Assembly (NCBI RefSeq): GCF_020382885.2 | Contig: NC_058495.1 | Span: forward strand, 3,527,627 to 3,591,626 | Reading direction: 5' to 3' | Origin: Scatophagus argus | Lineage: Eukaryota; Chordata; Actinopteri; Scatophagidae | Length of the DNA stretch: 64,000 nucleotides | The notes under the pieces: model-generated | The model's input: only the letters and a program-made list of their open reading frames with translations | Databases searched by the model: none | Told to the model about the DNA's origin: nothing | Shown: positions 1 to 13,770 of the stretch, one piece after another | Position numbering within the stretch: position 1 is the stretch's first letter | Layout: each line of letters opens with the position of its first letter | Program-made: the position numbers and the translations under genes

Positions 1-1947
1 TAAAGCTGTGGCAGGGCTCCAGACCAGTATCTGACTGAGACTAAACGCACGTCACAGAATCAGGTTACCGCAACTTTAGCTTCTCTATTTTGTTGCTGTG
101 TTGGGTTAAGAATTGATTACATGAATACAGGAGTTATTTTTAAACCTGGAACAGGTCTGAAACACAACTGAGTTCTTTGATCACTTTATGAGCTGCAGTA
201 CAGCACTGTCCTTGAGCACTTCTGAAACTAACTTCAACCTTTTACCTTCCTCTGTGCAAGGGAAATGACGATGACTCTACAGAGACTAATAAAATACCAT
301 ACAATAAGTTTGTGTACTTTCGTGTTTTAAGTGGCAATTAGGGCTGGATAGCTTTTAAAAATCACAGCATCAGTAAAAATAGGCCAACACTCGTAGTAAC
401 CGGCTGAGCAAAATCATATGAAAAAATCATCAAAAAAAAAAAAATTGAATGCAGGTATTAAGATACATGTCAAATACATGTCACTGTTGCAAAACAATCA
501 ACTTTTAAAAGACGTTAAAACGTAATTTGTTTGAATTTATTCAAGCACATCCACACATGCTGAATGATCTGGCGTTCTGCCTTGCTTCTGATGGTTCACT
601 TTAGTGATCAAGCTAACATAACTGCACATGGCATCATTTAAAGTAAAACAGTTATCGTCAGGCATAATCTCAAGTCATCTCCTAAAATAGCTTAGCATCA
701 TAACAACAGCTATGTTGTCAAACTAGAAAGCAAGCTGAAAATTTGAGGGCGAGTAAACAGAGCAACTTCCACATCTGTCTTTCAACTGTCGGAGAGCCTC
801 ACCAATGTAAACACAACTGTGTTTCTCAGCCAGCTATTCTTCTTCTTCATCACATTAAGAGGGCAAGGCCTGTGTACCAACACTGGATATTTGCTTAGCG
901 ATTTGCTTGCTGTACTCAGTACAGACGGCCAGTGGACCACGAGGACATATTGGTTTAATCTGACAAAATGTGTGTTGGAATGGCTGACCCCACCTTCACT
1001 GATACCATCAGTGACATACGCATAAGGAAAGAAGGGCAGAAAGTGCCATTTAAAGACATGATACGTTCTGGAGCCTGATCCATACCAAGCAATAAGATTC
1101 AGGATATTTCTGCTGCTGTCACTTTGATCTTCATCACTCTTATAAAAAGCCTGCGTCTCACAACTAAGACCTCAAACTTTAACCAAGCGCAAAACGAAGC
1201 TACTGGACTAGTCCTTTAACAGATTTACTCATCTGCTTCCTTACAGGTCACATTACATTATAAAGTGTAAGTCTGATCATAACACACTTTAGGAGGTGAC
1301 TGCAACAAATGGATCATAAATGAATGAATGAATGAATAATAAAAACAGTCATTAAAGCAGAAGGCCGACAGACAATAGTTTTTTTATTTTAGATAGTTAA
1401 ATGTTAATTTAGTAGTAGCAGAGTAGAACAGACTGAAACCGTATTTAAGGTTTCCGAATATTTTACATAAGGGTGCTATGATTTTATATTATCATTGTAT
1501 TGTATTTTATTGTATTGTATTTTATATTATCATTGTATCAATTGTATGAAATGTTCTTAAAATGGCAATACTTTGATTTATTCCAATTATTTCTAGGACA
1601 ATATATTGTCCAATAAAATGTATTTATTGTGATCAAATGCTTTTCTTTCTCTGTCCATCATTGCTGACTGAATCACAGATGGCACATCATTTAGACAATA
1701 TTACACAATTGAGCATCTCACTTCTTGCTTTAGATTTAAGTATTTAAGAAACAAACAGGTTGTTGCTGGGAGGGGAAACCATGTCTTGACCAGGTAAGGA
1801 GAGAATGATACCTGAGAGAAGTAATAACAGAAAGTGTGTTGGACTTGGGAGATGTGCATCATTCAAAAGTTACAACCACATATCTGTGAATAACACTGCA
1901 ATACTGTAATAACACTGACACAAAGACAAACAATGACTTATACATTA

Positions 1948-2660
1948 CACATACAGTTAAGGTCAAAATTATAAAATCAAACAAAACCCTTAACTTTTCT
2001 ATGGAAATGACCATAGCCAAAAGTGTTTATATTTTATTTGATTCCAAAAGAGCAAAGACAACATCTCCACTGTGCTTGATTAAAACAGTTCACTGATGTA
2101 CTGAATGAAAAAAGAAAATGCAAAAACTTCAAGGCCAAAATTATAAGCCCTCTGACAATTAACAGTCAATAGCGTAACCTTTCTGAATCACAACTGACAA
2201 TAACCTCCTATGGTAGCCCTTAACTAGGCTGGCACGTCTCTTGAGGAATCTTAGCCTATTCTTCCATGGTAAATTGTTCCAGCTGCTCCAAATTGCATGG
2301 TTTTTGTGCATTGACATTAACTTTGAGTGTTCGCCACAGATTCCCGGTAGGATTGAGATCTGAGCTCTGAGAGGGCTACTCCAGGAGCTTGATTTTGGTG
2401 TCTTTCAATAAGTTTTGGACCAACTTGGATGTGTGCTTGGAGTCACTGTCTTGCTGGAAGACCCAGTAGTGACCTAAAGCTAGACTGGCATCAGATTTCT
2501 TTACATTATCCCTGAAACATTTAAACATAATCTTCTTTCTTCATTGTTCCATGCACCTGAACAAGGTTCCCTGTACCTGAAGCAGCAAAAGAGCCCCACA
2601 GCATTATGCTCCCACCACGTTTGACTGTGGGAACTGCATATAACAATGTGACTGTACCTC
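1948..2660 (-). mobile_element. Tc1-like DNA transposon relic with dead transposase
   Basis: Read on the minus strand, about 2640 to 2170 gives the C-terminal half of a Tc1-type DDE transposase: GGSIMLWGSF, then HYWVFQQDSDSKHTSK, then PSQSSDLNPTGNLWRTLK. The second catalytic Asp is visible in FQQDSD. The third acidic residue, Glu in the usual NPIENLW, is Gly here (NPTGNLW). Two Trp codons have become stops, one before PSQSSDL and one after FTMEE. An inverted-repeat end lies near 1948, with the motif TTAAGGTCAAAATTATAA. A similar motif recurs about 180 bp inward near 2130, as in Tc1 elements with paired direct repeats. The right end is lost. The copy is inactive. Confidence 0.85.
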
Positions 2661-5600
2661 AAACAGCCATATGTCATAAGCACAGTTAGCACAATTGAGC
2701 CTGGCTCACTAGTACTGGTGCTGGCTCAGGCACTTATGTCAGTCACATAAGCCTCCAGTTGTACCCTTGGCAGTATTCAACCAGAGTCAAGTAATGTGGC
2801 AATTAGCACAGGGCTGTTACGTCGCCTACACAATCCAGAAGATGGCGGTAATGCACCCAGAAGCAATTAGCCAGCTATCATTAAACAAAAAACAAGAAGA
2901 AGCATTATGGTAGGAGAAACGATGGAAGTCTACTGTCAAACTGGTCATCCCAGTTTCCCAGAGCCCAAAGTGTTTAAACTGTTTCCTTTGTCCAACCTAC
3001 AGACCAAATCCCAAAGACTCTTCATTTATCACATCATCACATGTGATTTATCAGCAAATCTATGCAACATAAAGACATGCTCTATATGACAATATCTTTT
3101 CACCCTGACACTAAGCATACCACTAAGCACATAAGTATTATTAAGCATTATAGCAGTGTCATTTTATAAATTTAGTATAAATGGGGAAATTATTGAAACA
3201 TAAAGACAACATGGCTTGACACCATTGGGCTGTGTTGATTAATACTTTTTGAAACAGTAGCTGAAAAACAGCCAGAAGCAAAACACTGTGATGTCAGTGA
3301 GGTGAAAGCCCAAAGGTAATCCACTGACAGTCAGGCTTTGACTTAAAGTCAAGTCAAGACAGATTCATAAGTGCTTTGGACAAACAGGAATCACAGACAG
3401 GATAAGTGCATTGAGTATTTTGTTTTTTCTTGCTAGTATGTCATTATGTGTAATATGTATATGAAAACTCTCCTTATTACACATAGTTGTGTTAACATTT
3501 TTTGTGTTTTTGCGTTGTGACAAATGTTCCTTTACACATACTGTGTCTATGTAAATATGTATCTGTCCACAATGTATTCCATCTGGTATGAATTTTTTTT
3601 TGTAGAGGGAAAGATCTGCCTAAGGCAAGGACAAAATGAAGCCTGTAGTGGTATGTAACACGAAAATGGTTGATACAATCAAACAAGTTAATAAGATACA
3701 ATTAACATCTCCATTTATGGGAATTTTCATATTTTCAAAAACCGGTGGAAATATATTTTGCATACTTGCATTTTCTTGAAGCATTCTTGTGCGTCTTTTC
3801 CAATGAAAATCTAGGTGCTATAAAAATCAACCCTAAAATAAAAGGCATGTTTTGTGGGATGGATGAGGCACTGTCCCTAGCATTTTTCAGTTTTCTTTTA
3901 GTTTTCTCTTAAATATTAAATGGCATATGAAAAGCAACAAAAAGCTCTGCAAAATAGAAGTACCATTTAACAAAAAAGCTAGTGGAGCAAGTCAAGTCTG
4001 ACTAAACCTGCTGGGCTTCATGAAAAGACTCCTGTGATTTACATTATGCTGATACTAGGGCTCTGTATTACCATAGATCAATTTGGAAGAAACATCTTTT
4101 TAATTTTCAAAATGTGTTAGGCCAGACTGTTACCTAACCAAAACTGCATTGACCTGCGTTGTCCTTGAGATGGACTGACTGGTTCATTGTCTGGTCATGC
4201 AAGTAAATAGAGAGAAGGTGCAAAATTGCTGTTTTGCAGGTCCTGTGTAGTTAGTGGTTAATGTTGGTTAAAGGTTTCAACTCTGCTTGTTCTTCTTACA
4301 TTCACTCACTCTGATGAGCTCTTCCATTCTGTGTTATCAGAGCTGCAATAACTGCATAATGTCCTGCCACTGTACTCACAGCAATTCTGTTGCTTTCACC
4401 AGTGAACCACCTGAAAGCTTTTATTGTGAAGCAGCTGCAGGAAGTGTTGACATAGACTTAATATGCTTAATATTCTTTTTCAACAGAAGATACTAGATCT
4501 GTGAATGAGACATTCCCACTGTCTCATCTACAGATTAGATACTGTATGCCTGTTACAGGTGTTAGAACTCAACTTCATAAAGTAAAACTATCCATATTCT
4601 CAGACAAATAAGTATCATGTATATGCAAATTTAAGTCCAGCACAATTTTAAAAAAAAAAGCCCTTTTGACACATAGGTTTTGCAGTATTTCTGCCATGAA
4701 GACCCATCATTATGCCGGCTTTGCTTTGTCACACTGAACCAAACAACGTCAGCATAATGCTGCCCCAGTGTGTGTCTTTAGATAGCATGTTGGCGTTCTG
4801 AAAGGAAAAGACATGATGTGTAACACAGCAGCATTTGTCCCATGCTGCTGGCTGACCCTTTCTTACACAAATATCATATTGTCTCTGATACCACCTTCTA
4901 CTTCTACTACCATTCCATATGTCTAGATGTAGTAACAGCACAGCATTTTAAGAGGCAATGCAAAAGTGGCTAAAGTTAAACAGAGATTAATTTGTTAGTC
5001 TTAAAAAAATACTACAACAGGTTCTACACACAACATTCACTGCCACCAGATTTCGTACTAGAGCACCAACATGTCAGACCAAAACAAATAGGCATGTCAG
5101 CAATACCACCCCCTAACAAGAAGCAACTATTATATCTCTTCTCAAAGCCAACAGAGTCAAATGACAGAAACTAATTTTACCTCGCAGATCATCCTAAACA
5201 CCCTTCATTAAAACTGTCAGTTCCAACAATCACTAACTTTCCCTTCAGCTTGGTAAGGAGTTATTTCTACTGAGAGAGCATAAAGCTCTTATCAGCTTCC
5301 CCTTATCCTGCTAAAGCTAGCTACCTACAACATTAAGTAAAAAATGCTTTAAACAGTTAAAGCTTGATGGTTTCAACTGAACGTGAGCGCCTTCACTTTA
5401 CTCCCATGACAGTCGCTACTCATGCGCAGACAGTTGTCCAGAGCCAGAACTTTTGGAGGAACAACCACAGAGTCACACCAAATTCTCCTCTGATCTCGAG
5501 CCAGTGACCATCAGGAGGAGAGCTAAGGAGTTTATTATTTCAACTTGTGTTAAATAGTGGATTTATTTTTACTCTCGCTTTTCAAGCTTTGACAGCAAAC

Positions 5601-6229
5601 TGTGGAGGTGCAGTCCATGCTGAAAAGGAGAAAAAGACAGGCTCAAGGGAAATAATAGAACGAACTGCTGTCTCCGGTAAGCGCTGAGTGGAATCAGAGG
5701 CTGAACTGAATGGTAACAGACACACACACATGTGCGCGCACACACACACTCCATCACAATCAGTCTGTGCCTGCCATTGCTCGCAGGCACTCTGGATGTT
5801 TGGGGTGAACAAATAGCAAAGATGACACAGTCTAACTTGCCACAGTCAAACTTGCACGTTCAAGGCAAAAATTTATTTAACTTTACATCTGAAGATGCAA
5901 TTAGTCTCTTTATAAATGAAGGGGTGGCCAACAGTTTAACAGGGAGGGACTCGGATGTGTGCCCGAACCGGCTACCAAAACAAAGAACGGAGCAGCTCAG
6001 ATTACAAAACACACTGAAAGAGTGTAACTCCATTCTCTGTGCAGGATGTCATTATCCCACCATATCTTTACATAGCAAAAACTTGTTTACTGTTATATTT
6101 CAATGAATCGCTGTGCAATAATCAACCACCTCCCAGCGCAATACAGTAATTTTTCTACTGCTAATAATGAAATACTGTAAATATTGTGCGTGTTTTTGTA
6201 TAGTTTCTTTTTTTTTAAAAAAAAAAAGT

Positions 6230-6372
6230 GTAAATATCCCTGTATTTTTTACTTTGTATATCTTTACTCAACCTATCTGCACCTTTATTTTGCTATCCTT
6301 GTGCTGCTGTGACAATGAGAATTTCCCCACCGTGGGACTAATAAAGGCCTATCTTATCTCATCTGTATGGGC
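6230..6372 (+). mobile_element. LINE-like 3' tail fragment
   Basis: The segment ends with the phrase ATTTCCCCACCGTGGGACT followed by AATAAAGG and short TATCT repeats. This is the typical 3' end of fish L2/CR1-group retrotransposons, and the two larger LINEs in this window have related tails. No coding part remains. The exact left edge is uncertain. Confidence 0.6.
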
Positions 6373-8659
6373 TGTTGTTTCATTACTTGGTAAAAGGGCC
6401 TATGTAAGATGTACACTCATATATTCATAAGAGGTTAAAGAGAAAATTTGGACATTAATAAAACATTTCAAAGTAATCAGTGAAAGTATACTATTTCTGA
6501 ATACATAAAAGTACTCACCAAGTATTTAATGTACTTTGAGACACTTGAGTATGTTTAGCTTTACCGAATGAGCAGAAGAATCTGTTTCTAACAATAAGCA
6601 ACAGCAACTTGCTGTAAGGCAAATAAGTAAGATGAAGTGGAAAGTTAGTGGTAAGACCTGCTTTCACTCCTGGGACTTGTTATCTCCTTGACAAAACTAC
6701 AGCCATTTAAAGAAAGACAGAGTCATTTAAATCGGACTGGTGGTCTGTGAAAAAGGATTTTCTATGTAAGACATACTCATGTCAAGTAATTAAAAAGTAA
6801 TTTCTTGCAATTAATTTGTCAAATTCTAGAAAGCTACCAGACAATTATTAGGGATGTCCCTAACAACTAATTTCCCTGATATTTAAGTACAAAGGTGACA
6901 CCTACTGGATCAATGCGGTGTCCTACATACACTTAGCTCTAGAAATGGCTGTTTGATGTTAGACTTTCTGCAGTGGTTAGCTTAGTCAATAACTTCAACT
7001 GGTTTGCATGCTTAAACATGCAAACAAATAACCAAGCCCAGTTGCGTTCGACTGAATTTCCTTGAGATAACCATGACCTGGATGAATGAGAATATTCACA
7101 GGCTTATGCTTAAACAGTTGCTTGGCGCATTTGTAAAAAGAGCTGATGAGATTGAAGAGCCATTTAACTCAAAATAATGAGCTAAAAGGTGCTAAAAAGC
7201 TGCATGGAGCTGCAGAGGTGGGCAATAACCCTTTTCCTTGTGGATTTGTCAAATAAGTGACCTCACTGACTTTCCACACATTGATTTATTACAATGTTTA
7301 GAAAAACCCAACAACAACAACAACTGCTAACACGCGTTCAGACATGCAACAATTCCAGTCTATCATATCATCTATCATATGTGCACTTTGGAGAAAATCA
7401 GATAAAACAGATAACAAGACACTACGGTTTGGGGAGCAGTTAGCATTTGAACTACTTCCTGATCAACAACAAACAGCTGGGCACAACAATAACCGCAACA
7501 ATTAATGTAACAATAACCACTTGTGAGATGCTGCTTGCAGAACTGGGAGCAGCATCTCACAAGCCCTCTCCTGAACAATGCTGTGAGTCAAACTGATGAA
7601 AACAAGATGGGTCTTTGACATTTTAGAAGTAGTAATAAAGTGTCATTTATCAGTTTTGATGGATCTGAAAAAGCACTTAAGCCAGTGTTAAAAAAAAAAA
7701 AAGTTCAATTAAACACACCTCAGACCAGTGCCAGGACACAAAGAGAAACTGACGAGAATCTTCTTACCTGATCTTCCTATTAGACTTTTACATGATCCTG
7801 GTAATGAATTAACATATCTCCTTCATGCTCACTGCTGCATACCTGTGCTGTTCGCTCTCTTATTACATACCATTACAGTTGTCATATTTACACACCACAC
7901 AAAATATAGTACATTTTCTAGTTTGACAGCATAAATTACCAAATTATCACCTCCTCCTGCCACACGGATGTGTACATGTCAGATGAGTGTACAATAAAGT
8001 GTGACCTATTCCACCTGCAAGGCGTACTATGTCTCCAGCTCATCAATACTATGGTTTGATTTAAATAACCTTACTTATCCCTTAAGTGAGGTAAATATTT
8101 TAATATTATAGGCAGTGTTGTATGGGAAATCCATTGCAACACACCTTTTTGTAAGGAAAATACAGTTTCTTGTTATTTAATGGCAATGTTCACACATCGT
8201 CCTAATGGGCATTTGAGACATAGTAAGCAGCTTCAGGCTGATCTAAGCTGTGCAAATATGATCACATTTCAGGTATAGATTTACTGCTTTTCTGGGGGAA
8301 AAAACATGGTCTTTCGTTATAGGCTACTGGTTGTTTGGGTTATGCTGGTGTGTGGCGGGAGGTCATGGCTTATCCCCAGAATTGAACTCATCTCTGTATA
8401 ATGTGATAACGCGACACGCAGCACAGGCTACCAGGGGGGAGCATTAAAGGGTTAACGTTCAGGCGCGTAAATAGTGTTCATTGCTCTCTGAAGGGCTTGT
8501 TCACCAAACGAAACACGATTAACAAATGATCTAGTCACAAAAAGACATCCGGAGTGCAGCCGAACAGCGTGAATCATGCAAAAACAAAGACGAGTACAGG
8601 AACAGACTCGTGTAACAACAACAAGAACAACAGGAGGGAAATATAACATGATGATAACA

Positions 8660-9800
8660 GGGATTTGGTCGAGATCATCACAGCTTATGTACCGGCGGGG
8701 AAAGTGATGAGCGGCAGTGGACGATATGTCTCCGTTTAATTGCAGTGAGACAAAATAGCAATTAGCTGCGGCTCAAAGTACTGACAAACCCTCTTGATGA
8801 ATGTTGAAAATGTCATTCTATTCCCCCACTAAAGCTTTAGGGCATCCAACACGGGCTATTGTCAGCCATAGCTCTTGCCTGGCAGGAAGGCTGAACGGGG
8901 CTGAGCTCAGATTCGGGTCGTGATTTTCAACAGTGTTCTGTAAAAGCAGTCGGCGAAAGCTAACAAATGTTTCTAGTGTAACGTTTACTGACATTATATG
9001 CGAAATACGAGCCTGAGAGCGGCTACGAAGAGCGGCGAGAGGGGAGAAATGAGCAGCCAGTCTGCCGAGGCTTCCCCCGCTGCTCTGCCGCCCGCTCATT
9101 ACAACGGGAATGGGTTAGTTTGGGGCTATGCGGGGATGTTAAATACCCATTAAGTCCATTTAATAGACGAAGCCCACACCGAAATCGCTAACCCTGACAA
9201 CCGTAACTTTTTAAAAGGAGAATATGTTTAGTGTTATTCGCGAAAAAATGTCACAACCCTGTTCGGCTATATTTAACTCCGCCTTCTTCTTCTCCAAGCG
9301 GCCTCTCTTCAGATGTAGACGGGCGACTGAGAGCCACAAAGCTGTCAAACGCACCGAGATCTCGCCATTTTTGTTTGTTTTCCACGAATGCAAACCGCCA
9401 CAAAAACACCACGGTAAACAATCTGGCCTTACCTGCCGTGGAACCAGTCCTTGCAAGCATCGCACTCGATCATAAACTGGGTCACGTCGTAAGGTAATCT
9501 GCAGATGCAATATACTGGTACAGTCGCCATGTTCAATTCACAACTACGTCGGGATAGACTGGGGGGGCTGCAGGAGGAACAACGTCCTGCAAACAATATG
9601 ATCCAATATGATCTTCCCCAGAAAAAAAAGCCAGGGGCAGACCCGCCGGACACATGAACCGAAACTCACATCTCCATCACACCACGGCCGTGTGGTGGAA
9701 ACGATGGAGGATCCTTGTAGCAGGCTTTCCTCAAATGCATTATTATTATTTCTCGGCCTATGTGCATGCCCCCTGGTGACTGTACGGCACCGAGGCGGTC
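8660..9800. promoter_or_regulatory. CpG-rich 5' region around phf2 exon 1
   Basis: CpG dinucleotides are visibly denser here than in the AT-rich sequence on either side, and the block surrounds the first coding exon of phf2. This is the usual appearance of a vertebrate CpG-type promoter continuing into the start of intron 1. I saw no convincing TATA box. The transcription start is probably between 9531 and about 9700, but it cannot be fixed from sequence alone. Confidence 0.5.
9433..9530 (-). CDS. phf2: PHF2 histone demethylase, first coding exon (partial gene)
   Basis: This is the first coding exon of PHF2, a nuclear PHD-finger and JmjC-domain lysine demethylase linked to H3K9me2 removal. 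The 98 nt encode 32 residues plus two bases of an Arg/Ser codon and end at a GTAAGG donor (9432-9427). The peptide starts MATVPVYC and ends DWFHG. It shows the first PHD zinc ligands (Cys8, Cys10, Cys23, Cys26, His31) and the aromatic-cage residues known for PHF2/PHF8 (Tyr7, Tyr14, Met20, Trp29). The [10 protein letters not shown] wording fits PHF2 better than PHF8. The frame is open upstream to an ATG at 9653, but the family start is the ATG at 9530. The rest of the gene must lie left of the window, because I found no second exon in 1-9432. Its place beside fam120a matches the human FAM120A-PHF2 pair. Confidence 0.93.
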
Positions 9801-9843
9801 ATATTAGGAGCCAGAAGAAAATGTAGCCTCGATGTCGTTGCGA

Positions 9844-9886
9844 AATAAATAAATAAATAAATATACCAAATAAATAAATAAATAAA
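9844..9886 (+). repeat. AAAT-type microsatellite
   Basis: Two runs of TAAA units are separated by a short ATACC interruption, directly upstream of phf2. Confidence 0.9.
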
Positions 9887-10363
9887 TGTGAAAGTTACGT
9901 CAGGGAGCTGGATGGGGTATGATGAGCACTGTTCTCTGAAGAGTAAGCCATCCTGTAAATGTTTGATAAATATGCATCGGCCAAAATTATGTTACTTATT
10001 CGTTAGTGTAATTATGGTGTAAAAATGGGTATTTCTGATGTTGCCAGTGAACATCGTCATCATGGAGCACTCCTTCCTCCCTCTTCCTAAATGACTAATT
10101 ATAGCCCACCACAGTGAGAAATAACTACTGGACTTCATATTAAAACTTACTTTGGCAGACGAAGGTGACGTGCTGGGAGAGGATACAGGCGTATTGTGAT
10201 TACTGTGTGATTATTAAGACTTTATTATTTGAACTCCTTCAGGTTTTCTCCCAGACCTCATTAGAGCATATTGTGTAATCGTGGTATTGGCTACGTTTTA
10301 ACAAATTTATTTTCATTATTTATTTGGCGTTGAGTTTGAGTTGTTGCCTTGTGTGTGTGTGTT

Positions 10364-10403
10364 TATATATATACATATATATATATATGGAGAGAGAGAG
10401 AGA
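10364..10403 (+). repeat. TA then GA dinucleotide microsatellite
   Basis: An alternating TA tract runs directly into an AG tract. It is a compound microsatellite. Confidence 0.85.
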
Positions 10404-11929
10404 GCAAGAGAGCACCATGATTTCTTCGTTCTCTGTCTGCTTGCTCGGTTTTTAGGAAATAAACCATGAAAAATACAAAATTTATTATTTTTTTTTTTTG
10501 GCAACATGCCACTACACAAACAAACCAAGTATAATGTGTGAATGAGTAAGTTATTTCCCAAAATGTTGCATTATTCATTTTCTTACATTTTTTTAATTTA
10601 GGGTTTCTGTGTCCTTAATAGCTCTCAGCATATATTAAATATGTTATTAACAGTTCTTAAAATCAATTTTTAGAATTATTAGTTTAGAATTATGAATTTA
10701 TTTATTTTGCACAAAAATTGTTTTGATCGTGCTGTGATAAAACTACAAAATGAAAAAGCAAACTAACCAAGAAGTTATCAGGGCTCCCTGATGGCACTGC
10801 ATTCCAAAAATGCATATCTTCTCTTATCACTTTTATTATGTAATGCAGCTGTTCTTATAAAGTATGTAGGCCTACTGTTGCACGCAGTATACGTACCGTT
10901 CGGACATACTACTTGGTCCTAATATTTTGACTTGACCTTTGACCTTCTTGTGCATCCATCTGTCGCAGTCATTTGAGTCCATATGTAAATGTATTAGTTA
11001 AGTACTTAAGTGCCAAAAATTTGCGGTATTGATTTGAATGTGCTCATGTGTGTGTGAATGTGTCATTTGTCATTGCAGTGCAACAGTCAGTGAGCTGTCA
11101 TCTGTCGGTGTGCTCTCGGAGGCTCAGTCCATGTGACATGACTTCCACTGCACAAAGGATTGGCAGAAAAGCATGCGGATTTACATAATGCAAAATATGG
11201 CTGTATGTAGTAGGACATACTGGTATGTTTGGCTTACTGCATTTGACACACTGTGTATTGGGACATAGTAAATCCTTTTCTGGGATATGTAATAGTATAA
11301 AATGGATATTCTAACAGTCATGTGCAATGTGGTTTGTGGTCTAATGTGGTATCTCCCTTCATAAATCGTTCTCAAGTTAAAGCTGTTACCGTTAATGTTA
11401 CTTTCATCTAAAATGGGTGTAAATGACCCCAGGCGGAAATTGACGTTTGTATTGTTATTTTGTTGTTTCCTGTTAAAATGGAGGTTTATTTTGAAAGGGA
11501 GCCTGTATGCCTTTAGCAAAATGGTAACAAGCAGTAAGAAGGAAAAACGGTGCAAGTCAAGAAAAGCCACGAAAAAGAGACTAAAAATGTTGTATGTTCA
11601 TTGCACTCATTTGTGTCCAACTGTGTTTATAGATTATATTAACTTTTACTCCTAACAGAAATGTATTAAACTAATGTGTGTTTTGCTAAGGAAGGTAATG
11701 CATTATTTTATTTTATTTTAGTTTATTGCTTTCTGTTTGTACTTGGTTTATGAACGGCCCCAGAAATAAATAATAAAAGGCCATTTAGGCCATCAGTACA
11801 GACCAACTCTTTGTGAGTCGAAGCTGGAATGAGTGCTTTGATTTAGCCGACTGGAATCTTTGAGTTTGATCCTTTCGTCTGATTCGTTGATACCATTTGT
11901 ATACACCCAGAGCTGTACAGCGTGACAGA

Positions 11930-12645
11930 TTCGTATTTGAGGATACCATTTTATCTTTCACATTTGTATGCCTACCTTCTCACAAGTCAAGTTGCAGTTT
12001 ACATCCATGTCTGTCCAGACTCATGTAATATACTGTATCTAGTGCGACACAAGTCACCTGAAACTCAGTATCATCAAACCAGTGAGCCTTGAAGTGCTTT
12101 AAATATGGATGTTGTTGCAAAGAAGCTACAAATTCTAAAATGTGACTGCTTCACATATAAGTTCAACCTGACAGTACAGAAGACCAGCACAGTTTCAAGG
12201 TGGACACCCGAGATTGGTGTCACCAATTCAGTCTGTGACCAAATGTGAAATATGATCACAATCAGCCCTTCTGTTTCTGAGTTATGCTGTTGTATAATGG
12301 ACAGAAAACATTATGATGTCACAGTGAAGTTGACCCTTGACCTTTTTTATATAAAATGTTATCTTCATCATTATCACTTATCATTTTATCCTATTAGACA
12401 TTTGTGTGAAATCTTGTCACAATTATGGCCCAAAACATGTTTTGAGAGGTCATGTTTTGTCAGTGACCTTTGACCAAATTCTGATCAGTTCATCTGTAAG
12501 TGGATATTCATGCCAGAAACATTCATGCCAATGAACGTGACATCTTAGGAACATGACAGATGTATGTACAGTACATACGGCAGACGGCTCTCCGAGACCA
12601 TAATGTCTCTTTGGCTGGGACGGAGGCATAATTAGCCCTGCAGAC
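11930..12645 (+). repeat. Dispersed fish repeat, degenerate copy
   Basis: The segment contains phrases I recognise from a common fish interspersed repeat: GACCTTTGACCAAATTCTGA, ATCAGTTCATCTGTAAGTGG, and an end resembling the GGACGGAGGCATAAT terminus. A shorter related piece is at 36555-36645. I do not know its class with certainty; it may be the 3' part of a retroelement. Edges are approximate. Confidence 0.5.
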
Positions 12646-13519
12646 TGGGTGGGCATTGTAGTCTTTGGTTATTCCCCAGTTCAGTTATTGATGCAGATCG
12701 GGGTTTGTTTTAAAACATTAAAAACAAAAATATGGAGGATGACAAGCGTCACAGAAATAGTTATAAAGGATTTTGTTAATTAACAACTAGTTGAACAATA
12801 AAAAGGGGCACTTTTATTTTCTTTCATAAATCAGTTTGTTAATCTATAAATAAATAGACCAAATTACAAATAAATTCCTATTTTATTAGACAATAAAAGA
12901 ATATTTAAAAACTATTTACAGATGAAATATAAATACAAATAAAACATACATACATACAATACATACAATATAAAACTGTAAATAATGGTAACCTGAGCGT
13001 AGCAGAAAATGTGTGGCATAAATAAAAATAACATACAAAACAATCTTGAAAATTCATAATTCCAGAAGTCGGCATCAGCAGGGTAAGTTTAGGAGCCAGC
13101 CAGAAAAAGGCGTCCACCCGCTGACACAGTCAGTGCCGTTTTAAAGGACATGCCATTAGTCCCTCCTCCAATCAGCAGTCACTTCCTGCAGCTCAGAAAC
13201 AAGTCAAGAGAAACACAAGAAACACAGAAAAGACAGCACCACCTTCAGGCAGGGAGGAGAAGGAGAATTACTTACAGAACTGTTTCTTACAAATTATGAC
13301 CCAGAGTCTTAACGATAATTTTTTTTTGTCTCTTCTCAGTTTAACAAACTTTCTTTTGTGTTGCCAGAGTAACGAGGGCTTGCTGACTGCTTAGCTTGTG
13401 AGATGATTGACCAGACCTTAATTTACTGCTGCTCGTGTTTCTGTAGTGTTTTAATACATTATTCCATCTGGAAGATACATTTTGGTCACAGAAATGAAAT
13501 CCATTATGAGTTTGTGTCG

Positions 13520-13770
13520 CATTAATTCAATTCAGGTTATTTATATAGCACCAATTCACAACAAAAGTTATTTCATGACACTTTCCAATTAGAGCAGGTC
13601 GAGACCAAACACTTTAATTAAATTTTGTAATACAGAGAACCCAACATTCCCCCTTGAGCAAGCACTTGGCGACAGCATCAAGGAAAAACTTCCTTTTAGA
13701 AGGTAGAAACCTCAAAGCAGACCCTGACTCTAGATGGGCAGCCATCTGCCCGTGTGTGCTTTTTAAGGAG
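13520..13770 (+). repeat. Dispersed fish repeat (AATTCAATTCAGG...TATATAGC type)
   Basis: The sequence carries the order of motifs of a very common teleost repeat: AATTCAATTCAGG, TTATATAGCACCAATTCACA, CCCAACATTCCCCCTTGAGC, AAGGAAAAACTTCC, and GGGCAGCCATCTGCC. It is non-coding and its edges are approximate. Confidence 0.65.

Larger units (their letters stand above)
1..9432 (-). other. phf2 intron 1 (left part of window)
   Basis: This stretch is taken as intron 1 because the phf2 exon 1 donor reads into it and no other gene was recognised. I looked on the minus strand for the rest of the PHD finger and did not find it. It holds a Tc1-like transposon relic (about 1948-2660), a LINE-like 3' tail (about 6230-6372), short AT-rich microsatellites, a CA run near 5720-5750, and a CpG-rich part (about 8400-9430) next to exon 1. 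The longest ORF in it (5732-6106, plus strand) has no recognisable domain. Confidence 0.7.

Noticed and set aside
5732-6106. ORF of 124 codons on the plus strand in phf2 intron 1
   Set aside because: It starts in a CA repeat, has no recognisable domain or splice context and looks like chance.
9211-9510. Several overlapping ORFs on both strands around phf2 exon 1
   Set aside because: They are other-frame shadows of the exon and its GC-rich surroundings.
11181-11570. ORF of 129 codons on the minus strand upstream of phf2
   Set aside because: Low-complexity, AT-rich composition, no known motif, no upstream gene structure.
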